From CAVVAE01 sp963746185 (GTDB taxonomy: Bacteria; Actinomycetota; Actinomycetes; Propionibacteriales; Nocardioidaceae), in assembly GCA_963746185.1 (NCBI GenBank), contig CAVVAE010000002.1, positions 620,001 to 684,000 on the forward strand: a stretch of DNA of 64,000 bases, read 5' to 3'. Below are positions 40,921 to 49,016 of the stretch, in pieces. The notes beneath the pieces were generated by a model. That model was not told the DNA's origin, ran no database searches, and was given only the letters and a program-made list of their open reading frames with translations. The stretch's first letter is position 1; each line of letters opens with the position of its first letter. Position numbers and translations under genes: made by a program.

Positions 40921-41181
40921 TCAGGTGAGCTCAGGCGGTGTTGATGACGTCTCCACGGTCTGCCCGCCGCGAGACGGACCCCGTTCGTCGGACTCCTCGG
41001 CCAACTGGTGGTAGACGATCCACGACAACGTGAAGATCAGCGCGAGCAGCGCCACTACAGCGGCACCCGTGAGGACGAAGGCGTTGTGTCCGCTCCGCTG
41101 GCGAAGTACGCCGAGCGGGTCGACTCCGTCCGGGAGGTCGTCGCTGGCCGACGACTCGTCTGGTCGGTCGAGGTGGCTCAC
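40921..41181 (-). CDS. small single-pass membrane protein
   Basis: An 86-aa protein with one transmembrane helix (AFVLTGAAVVALLALIFTLSWIVY) between an acidic N-terminal region containing DPLGVLRQRSG and a short Ser/Thr tail. The start overlaps the ligA stop by 4 nt, so it is co-translated with DNA ligase and lies before gatC. No family recognised. Confidence 0.75.
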   Translation of the reverse strand: MSHLDRPDESSASDDLPDGVDPLGVLRQRSGHNAFVLTGAAVVALLALIFTLSWIVYHQLAEESDERGPSRGGQTVETSSTPPELT

Positions 41182-43328
41182 GCCTCCCCCACTTGCGCGA
41201 CGTCACGGGCGGCGTCAGGTCCATCACCCAGCAGTACGGCGAAGCCGTCCTCGTCGAGCACCGGCACCTTGAGCGAGATGGCCTTGTCGTGTTTGGAGCC
41301 GGGCGCTTCACCGACAACGACGAACGCGGTGTTCTTCGACACCGACGAGCTGGCCTTGCCCCCGCGCGCCACGATGTCTTCCTTGGCCTGGTCACGCGAC
41401 CAGCCGTCGAGCGACCCGGTGACGACAATCGACAGACCCTCGAGCGTGCGGGGAACCGACTCGTCACGTTCGTCGACCATCCGGACTCCGGCATCGCGCC
41501 ACTTGTCGACGATTTCGCGGTGCCAGTCGACCCCGAACCACTCCACGATCGACTCCGCAATCGTCGGCCCGACGCCGTCGACGGCGGCCAACTGGTCAGC
41601 CTGGCCGTCCTCCGCCAGCTCCCTGATCTTCGCCATCGAGCCGAACGAATCGGCCAGCGCCCGGGCAGCAGTCGGACCCACGTGCCGGATCGACAGCCCG
41701 ACGAGGACGCGCCACATCGGCTGCTCCTTGGCCTTGCCGAGATTGTCGAGCAGCCGCTGGCCGTTGGCAGAGAGCACCGGCGCATCGCCTTCGCCCTTCT
41801 TGGGCGCACGCGTGAACAACGGCGCGGTCAACAGCTTGGCTTGGTCGATGGAGAACAGGTCACCTTCGTCATGGATCGCGTCCGCGTCGAGCAGCGCGAC
41901 AGCGGCCTCGTAACCGAGCACCTCGATGTCAAAAGCTCCTCGCCCGGCGACATGGAACACCCGCTCACGCAGTTGAGCCGCGCAGGATCGGGTGTTGGGA
42001 CAGCGGATGTCGGCGTCGCCCTCCTTGGCCGGAGCAAGCGGGGTGTCGCACACGGGGCACTCCGTCGGCATCTCGAACTCAGTCTCGTCACCCGTGCGAA
42101 GGTCGACGACGGGGCCGACGATCTCGGGGATGACGTCACCCGCCTTGCGCAGGACGACCGTGTCGCCGACCAGCACACCTTTGCGCTTGATCTCAGACGC
42201 GTTGTGCAGGGTGGCGAACTCGACGGTCGAGCCCGCGACACGGATCGGCTCCATCCGGCCGAACGGCGTCACCCGGCCGGTGCGACCGACATTGACTCTG
42301 ATCTCGAGCAGTTTGGTGGTGACTTCTTCGGGCGGGTACTTGAACGCGATCGCCCAACGTGGTGCCCGCGACGTCGAACCGAGCCTTCGCTGCAGCGACA
42401 CCTGGTCGACCTTGACCACGACGCCATCGATCTCATGCTCGACGTCGTGGCGGTGCTCGCCGTAGTAGTCGATGAACTTCTGCACTCCAGCAAGCTTCTT
42501 GACGACTTTGGCCTGCTTGCTCGTCGGTAGTCCCCACGCCTTCAGCGCGGCATACGACTCCGACTGACGGGTCGGCTCGAAGCCGTCGCGTTTGCCCAAC
42601 CCGTGACAGACCATCCGGAGCGGTCGTGCAGCGGTGGCCTTGGGGTCTTTCTGACGAAGCGAACCGGCGGCGGAGTTGCGCGGGTTGGAGTACGGCGGCT
42701 TGCCGGCCTCGACCAGTGAGGCATTGAGCCCTTCGAACGCCTCAACCGGAAAGAACACCTCGCCCCGCACCTCGACGAAGTCGGGGATCGGGTAGTCGTC
42801 GCTGGCCGTGAGGCGGCTAGGGATGCCGTGAATGGTGCGCACGTTGGGCGTGACGTCCTCACCGATGCGGCCGTCACCACGGGTGGCACCGCGCACCAGC
42901 CGGCCCTTCTCGTAGGTCAGGTTGATCGCCACGCCGTCGACCTTGAGCTCGAGCAGGAACTCGGCACCGGTGGCGCCATCGCGCTCGAGACGGTGTGCCC
43001 ACGCGGCCAGGTCCTCTTGCGAGAACGCGTTGTCGAGGCTCATCATCCGTTCGGCGTGCTCGACCGGCGTGAACAAGGTGGAGACATCGCCGCCGATCTT
43101 CTGAGTGGGCGAGTCGGGCGTGCGTAGCTCTGGATATGACTCTTCGAGCTCCTGCAGCTCGCGGATCAGGGCGTCGTACTCACCGTCGCTGATCGTCGGC
43201 GCATCCATCGTGTGATAGCGCAGCCGATGACCCTCGACCACCTCCGCCAGCTCGGCGTGGCGTTCTTTCGCTTCAGCCGTGGCGGCCTCGACCTGGGGAG
43301 TTTCGGTGGATGTCTGGGCCTCGGTCAT
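41178..43328 (-). CDS. ligA: NAD+-dependent DNA ligase
   Basis: Seals nicks in replication and repair; 716 aa. Domain order: Ia (residues 1-75, with LRYHTMDAPTISDGEYDAL), adenylation domain with catalytic Lys in LELKVDGVAI, the OB fold (GRTGRVTPFGRMEP), a four-Cys zinc finger (CPVC...CPN-x4-C), HhH repeats (~residues 480-600) and a C-terminal BRCT domain (LEGLSIVVTGSLDGWSRDQAK). The ATG at 43328 overlaps the TGA of the upstream methionine-synthase-like gene, and longer frames are rejected. Confidence 0.97.
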   Translation of the reverse strand: MTEAQTSTETPQVEAATAEAKERHAELAEVVEGHRLRYHTMDAPTISDGEYDALIRELQELEESYPELRTPDSPTQKIGGDVSTLFTPVEHAERMMSLDNAFSQEDLAAWAHRLERDGATGAEFLLELKVDGVAINLTYEKGRLVRGATRGDGRIGEDVTPNVRTIHGIPSRLTASDDYPIPDFVEVRGEVFFPVEAFEGLNASLVEAGKPPYSNPRNSAAGSLRQKDPKATAARPLRMVCHGLGKRDGFEPTRQSESYAALKAWGLPTSKQAKVVKKLAGVQKFIDYYGEHRHDVEHEIDGVVVKVDQVSLQRRLGSTSRAPRWAIAFKYPPEEVTTKLLEIRVNVGRTGRVTPFGRMEPIRVAGSTVEFATLHNASEIKRKGVLVGDTVVLRKAGDVIPEIVGPVVDLRTGDETEFEMPTECPVCDTPLAPAKEGDADIRCPNTRSCAAQLRERVFHVAGRGAFDIEVLGYEAAVALLDADAIHDEGDLFSIDQAKLLTAPLFTRAPKKGEGDAPVLSANGQRLLDNLGKAKEQPMWRVLVGLSIRHVGPTAARALADSFGSMAKIRELAEDGQADQLAAVDGVGPTIAESIVEWFGVDWHREIVDKWRDAGVRMVDERDESVPRTLEGLSIVVTGSLDGWSRDQAKEDIVARGGKASSSVSKNTAFVVVGEAPGSKHDKAISLKVPVLDEDGFAVLLGDGPDAARDVAQVGEA

Positions 43329-44334
43329 GGGTCTATCTTGCCTTGTTCGGCCGACAGGTTTCGGCTCACCTGGGCTGCGAGCTCGAGCGCCGTACGCGCC
43401 CATCGGGGTGAGGCTCCGGCGAGTCCACATGACGGTGTCACGGTTGCTGCTGGCAACCCCTCGACATCGCTGTGCCCCAGGTTGGACCACCAGGTGAGCA
43501 GCTTGTGCGTCAGGTCAGCGCCGGTCGGCCAGCGATCAGGTTCGAGCGCAGGTACGACGCCCGGCCACACGTCACGTCCCGCGTCGACCCACGCCGCGAG
43601 CTCGTCGATGTCGCCAGATCGCAAGTTGGGCGAGGTCAAAAGAAACCCCGCCCACCTTCGTCTCGCGGAGCACGCTCCACGGGATACCTGGCGCGCAGCA
43701 GTGCAGCACGGTGGTCGCGCCAGTGGCTTCGACCGCCTCGACCACCCAGGACAACGCCTGGGACGCATCAGCCGGCGTGACCGAGCGGTGGCGGCTGAAC
43801 CCTGACGCGGTCGGGATCGTGCCCGCCAGCACGGCAGGGAGTGCCGGTTCGTCGATCTGGACGATCAGCTGGCTCGGGTCGACCCGACGGCGTACGTCGT
43901 CGACGTGGCTTGCGGCGCCTTCGGCGAGAGCCTGGGCGAGATCCCGGCGCGCACCATGGTCACCGAGGACCTTGTCGCCGCGAGGACGCTCGACGGTGGC
44001 AGCCAACGTCCACGGGCCCGCCAGCTGGACCTTGAGCGCCCCGGTATGCCCCTGCGCGAGCTCCTCGAGGAGGTCGAGGTCCTGCGTGAGCAGCGAGGTC
44101 GCGCGTCGGTGGTCGATGCCTGGCGCATCCGTGAGACGCCAGCCGGCCGGCTGAAGGTCAGCTCCGAGTCCGCTGATCACCGCGAGAGTGCGGCCGGTCA
44201 TCGCGGCTGCTGACTCCCCGGCCTGGAAGCTCGGGGAGGTAGGGCAGGTCACCGACTTCGCCGAGGACGATCTGCAAGCTCTCGGCGAAGCTCTCGCCGG
44301 GCATCGATCCGACTCCGGTGGCGCGATTCGTCAC
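43325..44334 (-). pseudogene. methionine synthase (MetE C-terminal type)-like gene with two frameshifts
   Basis: From GTG 44334 the frame encodes TNRATGVGSMPGESFAESL and LGEVGDLPYLPELPGRG. At about 44217 (in a CCGGGG run) one extra base moves it to AAAMTGRTLAVISGLGADL. That frame runs through VQIDEPALPAVLAG and the zinc-ligand HCCAPGIPW, until one extra base near 43616 (ATCTGGC) shifts it again to SGDIDELAAWVDAGRDVW, ending GKIDP* at 43325 on the ligA ATG. All three pieces belong to one ~335-aa cobalamin-independent methionine-synthase-like protein. Either inactive or two sequence errors. Confidence 0.85.
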
Positions 44335-44368
44335 GCCCCGACCTTAGGCGTTCCTGTTGGCGCCAACG

Positions 44369-45238
44369 TCAGCGGACGCAGGGTGTCTGGCCGGGCAACA
44401 GGATGCGGACGACGGCGAAGAACTGACCATCGGCGTCGGTCCAGGTCAGGTTGGGGTTGTCTTGGGCGGCCGAGAGGACGGCTGATACCTCATCGCCGGA
44501 AAGCCAGGCACACGCCAGGTCTCCAATCTCTCCCTTGAAAAGCTCGAGATGCGGAGGACCTGGCCAGTCCACGGGCGGTGCGTCAGCATCGCCGCTATAG
44601 ATGGTTTGAAGCCCGTACACCTCGACCTGGCGGGCCGTGAAGGGCTGGTCAGCCTCTTCTCGCGGCGCCAAGTCCATGGAGAGATCCACGAGTGATCGAA
44701 GGTGTGACCTGATCTGGTGCTGTTCGTCGGTCAGGCCATCACCCCAGGACTCGTCACCAAGTGCGTACGCGTGCAACGTGACCTGCTCACCATCTGGGCT
44801 CAGTCCTCCGGCGGTCGTCGTCCCGGCGTCCGCGACCTGCGGGTTTCCCAGGTCGACGTCCGGCTCGTCGAGGACGCCCGAGCTGGCAATCTCACGACGC
44901 AGGCGCTGCAGATCGTCGTCGGAGAGCTGGCCTCCTCGGAATGTCGTCACCTCGCCATCGGGGTAACCGTTCTCGTCGAGGTCTGGGACGAGGTAGTGCC
45001 CGTCGCCGTACACCGTGAGGGACGGCCGGTTCGCGAGACTGTGCTCCATCACCGTGAATCCAAGTCCGAACTGGACTTGCCAGACGATGTCATCAGCCCC
45101 TGCGGGTGGGATGTCAGCTTCGCTCGTCAGCTCGCCGAGAACGCCACAGCCCATCAGGCCGAGCATGGCGAACGTGACCATGCACCCGGTGACCATCGCC
45201 ACCAGGGTTCGTCGAGGTGATCGTGCCCGTCGAGTCAT
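44369..45238 (-). CDS. putative lipoprotein, unknown function
   Basis: A 289-aa protein. The basic N-terminus MTRRARSPRRT, hydrophobic core and lipobox LMGC (Cys about residue 31) predict a lipoprotein. The mature part begins IPPAGADDIVWQVQ, has SLTVYGDGHYLVPD and DDLQRLRREIASSGVLDEPD, and ends with a Cys pair-containing WLSGDEVSAVL and LLPGQTPCVR. It resembles actinobacterial proteins of unknown role built of a propeller-like or cystatin-like N-domain. Sits between mnmA and the methionine-synthase-like gene. Confidence 0.78.
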   Translation of the reverse strand: MTRRARSPRRTLVAMVTGCMVTFAMLGLMGCGVLGELTSEADIPPAGADDIVWQVQFGLGFTVMEHSLANRPSLTVYGDGHYLVPDLDENGYPDGEVTTFRGGQLSDDDLQRLRREIASSGVLDEPDVDLGNPQVADAGTTTAGGLSPDGEQVTLHAYALGDESWGDGLTDEQHQIRSHLRSLVDLSMDLAPREEADQPFTARQVEVYGLQTIYSGDADAPPVDWPGPPHLELFKGEIGDLACAWLSGDEVSAVLSAAQDNPNLTWTDADGQFFAVVRILLPGQTPCVR

Positions 45239-45291
45239 GCCGGTGTGACGCGCGGACCATCATCGCGGTTCCCCCACTCGGACCTGTCGGC

Positions 45292-46398
45292 TCAGACCTT
45301 GGTACGACGTCCGGTCTTGGCGATCGTCGCACTGCCGACGACGCGGGTGCCGGCGTAGATGACCGCCGCCTGGCCGGGCGCGATTCCGCTCGCTGGCTCG
45401 AGCAACTCGATCTCGACAGTGTGGGAGCGGTCAGCCGGGGCTTCGACGACGCGCGCCACCGATGCAAACTCCTCGCCGTGCGCTCGCAGCTGCACCGTGC
45501 AGTCGAGGTCGCCGGGCGGCACGCTTCCGCACCAGCGGGGCTTGATGCCGATGATGTGGTCGATCGACAGTTCGGCCCGGTCGCCGACGGTGACCCGCCC
45601 CGAGACTGGCTCGATATCGAGGACGTAGCGCGGCTTGCCGTCGGCTGCCGGGACACCGAGGCGGAGGCCCTTGCGTTGACCGATCGTGAAGCCGAACGTT
45701 CCTTCGTGCGCGCCGAGCACATGCCCTGACGTGTCGACGATCTCGCCCGATGATGCGCCGAGCTTGTCGCGCAGCCAGCCGGCAGTGTCCCCGTCGGAGA
45801 TGAAGCAGATGTCATGGCTGTCGGGCTTCTGGGCGACGGCCAGCCCGCGCCGGTCGGCCTCGGCTCGCACCGATTCCTTGGTCGAGTTGCCCAAGGGGAA
45901 CATTGAGTGTGCGAGCTGCTCTTGGGTCAGCACGCCGAGCACGTAGGACTGGTCCTTGCCGTGGTCGACGGCGCGGTGCATCTCGATCAGACCGTCGGGT
46001 CCGGTCTCGAGCTGCGCGTAGTGACCGGTGGCCACGGCGTCGAAACCCAGCGCCATCGCCCGGTCGAGTACGGCGGCGAACTTGATTTTCTCGTTGCACC
46101 GCAAGCACGGGTTGGGAGTGCGGCCCTCGGCGTACTCCGCCATGAAGTCCTCGACGACGTCCTCGTGGAAGCGATCGCTCAAGTCCCAGACGTAGAACGG
46201 GATCCCGATCACGTCAGCGGCGCGGCGCGCGTCGTTCGAGTCCTCGATCGTGCAGCAGCCACGTGCACCGCTGCGGTAGGACTTCGGGTTACGTGACAAC
46301 GCGAGGTGGATGCCCGTGACGTCATGTCCAGCCTCGGCAGCGCGGGCTGCAGCAACGGCAGAGTCGACACCACCGGACATGGCGGCCAGCACCTTCAT
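45292..46398 (-). CDS. mnmA: tRNA-specific 2-thiouridylase
   Basis: PP-loop ATPase (368 aa) adding sulfur to U34 of Lys, Glu and Gln tRNAs. The ATP loop is AAMSGGVDSAVAA. The catalytic Cys pair lies in NPCLRCNEKIKF and SHDICFISDGD, and the C-terminal domain contains TIGQRKGLRLG. The start overlaps the cysteine desulfurase stop (ATGA), supplying the sulfur-delivery partner directly. The target tRNA-Glu and tRNA-Gln types occur in this window, though with CUC/CUG anticodons that lack U34. Confidence 0.97.
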   Translation of the reverse strand: MKVLAAMSGGVDSAVAAARAAEAGHDVTGIHLALSRNPKSYRSGARGCCTIEDSNDARRAADVIGIPFYVWDLSDRFHEDVVEDFMAEYAEGRTPNPCLRCNEKIKFAAVLDRAMALGFDAVATGHYAQLETGPDGLIEMHRAVDHGKDQSYVLGVLTQEQLAHSMFPLGNSTKESVRAEADRRGLAVAQKPDSHDICFISDGDTAGWLRDKLGASSGEIVDTSGHVLGAHEGTFGFTIGQRKGLRLGVPAADGKPRYVLDIEPVSGRVTVGDRAELSIDHIIGIKPRWCGSVPPGDLDCTVQLRAHGEEFASVARVVEAPADRSHTVEIELLEPASGIAPGQAAVIYAGTRVVGSATIAKTGRRTKV

Positions 46399-47606
46399 CG
46401 GCGCTCCCCCGGGACGGCCGAGACGCCCGCAGCGCGAGCACGCTCGACGGCCGGACCGATCGCGTCGACGACCAGGTCGATATCGGCGGGAGTAGACGTG
46501 TGGCCGAGTGAGAACCTCAACGAACCCCGTGCGATGGCCTCATCGCGGCCCATCGCGAGCAGGACGTGCGAAGCCTGCGGAACACCTGCGGAACATGCCG
46601 AGCCGGTCGAGCATTCGATGCCTTGGGCGTCGAGCAGCATGAGCAGCGAGTCACCCTCACAGCCGGGGAACGAGAAATGTGCGTTGCCGGGCAACCGAGC
46701 CTCGCCCGGAGCACCGTTGAGCTGCGCATCGGGTACGACGTCGAGCACCCGCCGGATCAGGTCGTCCCGGAGGTCGGCCAACAAGGGCGCCCGCTCAGGC
46801 TGACCTTTGACCGCGAGCTCGGTTGCGCGCGCGAACCCGACGATGGCCGGGGCGTCGATCGTGCCGGACCGCACGTCACGCTCTTGGCCGCCACCGTGCA
46901 GCAAGCTCACGAGCTCGGCCTCACGCCGCAGCAGCAGGGCGCCGACGCCGAACGGCCCGCCGACCTTGTGACCCGTGACGGTCATCGCGTCGACACCAGA
47001 TGCGGCGAAGTCGATGGGCACCTGACCCACCGCCTGCACGGCGTCGGTGTGGACCGGGATGCCATGCGGAGCAGCCGCCGCGACGACCTCGTCGATCGGC
47101 TGCAGAGTCCCCACTTCGTTGTTGGCCCACATCACGGTAATCAGGGCGATGCTCTCGGGGTCACGCTCGATCGTCGTACGGAGGGCGGCGATGTCGAGCT
47201 TGCCCTCATCGTCGACCGGTAGCAGCTCCACCTCTGCGTCTTCGTCAGTCTGCAGCCAGTGCAGCGGGTCGAGCACGGCGTGGTGCTCGATTGACGTCGA
47301 GAGGATGCGCACGCGGCGCGGATCGGCCTGGTGACGTGCCCAGAAGAAACCCTTGATCGCCAGGTTGTCGGACTCGGTGCCGCCCGAGGTGAACACCACC
47401 TCAGAGGGTCTCGCGCCGAGCGCTGCGGCGATCGTCTCGCGCGACTCCTCGACGACCTTGCGCGCTGCTCGACCCGAACCGTGCAGGGACGAGGCGTTGC
47501 CGAGGCGACCCATCTGTTCGGCCATCGCCTCGACGACCTCGGGATAGATGGGGGTGGTGGCCGCATGGTCGAGGTAGGCCGAAAGAGTGGCGGGGGAATG
47601 GTTCAT
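46395..47606 (-). CDS. cysteine desulfurase (NifS/IscS type)
   Basis: PLP enzyme (403 aa) that takes sulfur from cysteine as persulfide. It has YLDHAATTPIYPEV at the N-terminus, FTSGGTESDNLAIKG, HTDAVQAVGQ, the PLP lysine in TVTGHKVGGPFG and the catalytic Cys in GIECSTGSACSAG. Coupled to mnmA by a 4-nt overlap, so a main job is probably tRNA thiolation; Fe-S assembly is also possible. Confidence 0.95.
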   Translation of the reverse strand: MNHSPATLSAYLDHAATTPIYPEVVEAMAEQMGRLGNASSLHGSGRAARKVVEESRETIAAALGARPSEVVFTSGGTESDNLAIKGFFWARHQADPRRVRILSTSIEHHAVLDPLHWLQTDEDAEVELLPVDDEGKLDIAALRTTIERDPESIALITVMWANNEVGTLQPIDEVVAAAAPHGIPVHTDAVQAVGQVPIDFAASGVDAMTVTGHKVGGPFGVGALLLRREAELVSLLHGGGQERDVRSGTIDAPAIVGFARATELAVKGQPERAPLLADLRDDLIRRVLDVVPDAQLNGAPGEARLPGNAHFSFPGCEGDSLLMLLDAQGIECSTGSACSAGVPQASHVLLAMGRDEAIARGSLRFSLGHTSTPADIDLVVDAIGPAVERARAAGVSAVPGERR

Positions 47607-47629
47607 CGCCCTCCAAGGATACGGCCCGC

Positions 47630-48304
47630 TCAGAACCGTTCGCGCCAGGCGTGCTCCGGCTCCTTGCGGGCCAGGTAGTCCGCGAGCCAGGCGCGGGCTC
47701 GGCTGTCCAGGAGCGGGAGGGTTGCCTCGAGGTCACGCTGGTCCTTGGGACGGCTGTGCTTCGCCTTGAACGCCAACACGATCTCGGGATTGAGGTAGCG
47801 AATACCCTCGTGTTCCCAGGTCACCTCGTCGAGCGGCGCATCGAATTCCCGGTCGCGGCGTGACACCCATCGCCCGTCGCGATCGGGGTTGAGCAAGACG
47901 TCGGCACGCCACGGCGACAGAGCGTGTTCCCGGATCCACACCTGGTCGGCGTTCTCAGGCACGTCAAGCCGCTCGTCGTACAGCGGGCACAGGGACCCTT
48001 CGGCCGCCGCCCAGACATGGAACCTGCTTCGGAAGACCTCCACCAACGCACGTACGTCGCGGCGCCACATGGAGACGTCGATGTCCTCGTGGTCGCGGGA
48101 CACTCTGGTGAAGGCTTCTATGGCCCAGCCTCCGGCCACCCACCACGTCAGACCTGTCGCGTCGAAGACGTCCTTGGCCTGCGGCGGTGTGTAGGCCGCC
48201 CAGGGACCATAGCGGGCCTGGAAGGCCAGCTCCTCGGGATCGAGGTCGTCTGCGAAACAAGCCCGCGACTCGTTGAGCCCATTGGCGCTTGGTGACTCAC
48301 TCAC
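47630..48304 (-). CDS. nucleotidyltransferase-domain protein (aminoglycoside adenylyltransferase-like)
   Basis: A 224-aa protein. WWVAGGWAIEAFTRVSRDHEDIDVSMWRRD gives the nucleotidyltransferase GG-W and Dx D metal motif of the ANT(2'')/LinB-like group, and YLNPEIVLAFKAKHSRPKDQRDLEA the conserved helical half. Such chromosomal proteins rarely confer resistance; a housekeeping or antitoxin-like transferase role is equally possible. Single gene between the desulfurase and gluconokinase, same strand. Confidence 0.8.
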   Translation of the reverse strand: MSESPSANGLNESRACFADDLDPEELAFQARYGPWAAYTPPQAKDVFDATGLTWWVAGGWAIEAFTRVSRDHEDIDVSMWRRDVRALVEVFRSRFHVWAAAEGSLCPLYDERLDVPENADQVWIREHALSPWRADVLLNPDRDGRWVSRRDREFDAPLDEVTWEHEGIRYLNPEIVLAFKAKHSRPKDQRDLEATLPLLDSRARAWLADYLARKEPEHAWRERF

Positions 48305-48340
48305 CCGCTCAGGCTAGGTGACGGGCGACGTGCTGGGTGG

Positions 48341-48853
48341 TCAGCCACTGAGGTCAGCCAGCTGACGGAGGAACGTCTCAACGATCTCGTCGGGGGCCGC
48401 AGCAATGTCCACGTGGATCGCCAACTCGTCCTCTTCGAGAGGCTCCAACGCCCCGAACTGCGAGTCGAGCAAAGTGCTCGGCATAAACTCGTGGTCGCGA
48501 TGGGCGATCCGGGAATCGATCAGATCGACGTTCCCCACCAGGTGGAGGAAGCAAACGCCTGGCGCGTGATGCCGTAGCGCATCTCGGTAGTGGCGCTTCA
48601 GCGCGGAGCAGGTCGCGACCGCTCCCGTGGCCTTCCGCTCTTCGAGCCACCGGCCGATGGCTTCGAGCCAAGGCCAGCGGTCCCCGTCGTCGAGCGGCGT
48701 ACCGGCCGCCATCTTCGCAATGTTCGCAGCGTCGTGGAACTCGTCACCGTCGGCAAAGTCCACGTCCAGACGCGCGGCCAGGCACTCTCCTACTGTCGTC
48801 TTGCCCGAGCCTGAAACGCCCATCACGACGACGAGCGGTGACGTGCTGACCAT
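48341..48853 (-). CDS. gntK: gluconokinase
   Basis: A 170-aa P-loop kinase phosphorylating gluconate to 6-phosphogluconate. Walker A is VMGVSGSGKTTVG; DGDEFHDAANIAKMAAGTPLDDGDRWPWL is the substrate-binding block, and TCSALKRHYRD and HRDHEFMPSTLLDSQF complete the family pattern. A PQQ-type sugar dehydrogenase in the window could in principle supply gluconate. Divergent from the ABC-F gene. Confidence 0.93.
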   Translation of the reverse strand: MVSTSPLVVVMGVSGSGKTTVGECLAARLDVDFADGDEFHDAANIAKMAAGTPLDDGDRWPWLEAIGRWLEERKATGAVATCSALKRHYRDALRHHAPGVCFLHLVGNVDLIDSRIAHRDHEFMPSTLLDSQFGALEPLEEDELAIHVDIAAAPDEIVETFLRQLADLSG

Positions 48854-48895
48854 TGATTCCCTCGCTGCTGCTGAGACGCCGGCGGGTGAATCCGA

Positions 48896-48924
48896 TTGAA
48901 TTCCCCCAGAACGTTCGGCACACT
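48896..48924 (+). promoter_or_regulatory. promoter of the uORF and ABC-F gene
   Basis: TTGAAT (48896-48901), 17-bp spacer and CACACT (48919-48924). The uORF ATG is 9 nt further, so the transcript is leaderless or nearly so. Confidence 0.55.
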
Positions 48925-48933
48925 AGCGACATC

Positions 48934-48945
48934 ATGAAGAACTGA
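48934..48945 (+). CDS. three-residue upstream ORF (Met-Lys-Asn-stop)
   Basis: ATG AAG AAC TGA between the promoter and the ABC-F gene. Its TGA overlaps the 5' arm of a stem whose 3' arm contains the ABC-F start codon. Minimal uORFs of this kind control antibiotic-resistance ABC-F genes by ribosome stalling. Translation is inferred, not shown. Confidence 0.5.
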   Translation: MKN

Positions 48946-49016
48946 CATCAGCCTCCCGCTCGTCCGCGGCCACGCCCGGAGAGCGCTCCTCCATGATCCT
49001 TGGTGCTGCTGATGTC
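48944..49016 (+). promoter_or_regulatory. start-codon-sequestering leader of the ABC-F gene
   Basis: GACATCAGC (48944-48952) is an exact complement of GCTGATGTC (49008-49016), which includes the ABC-F ATG at 49012. The enclosed 55 nt can form smaller stems (CGCTC 48957-48961 with GAGCG 48981-48985). A ribosome held on the uORF would keep the start codon open. Confidence 0.6.

Noticed and set aside
47630..48304. Antibiotic-resistance gene call for the aminoglycoside adenylyltransferase-like protein
   Set aside because: Fold resemblance only; housekeeping context, no mobile-element signs and no basis for a resistance claim.
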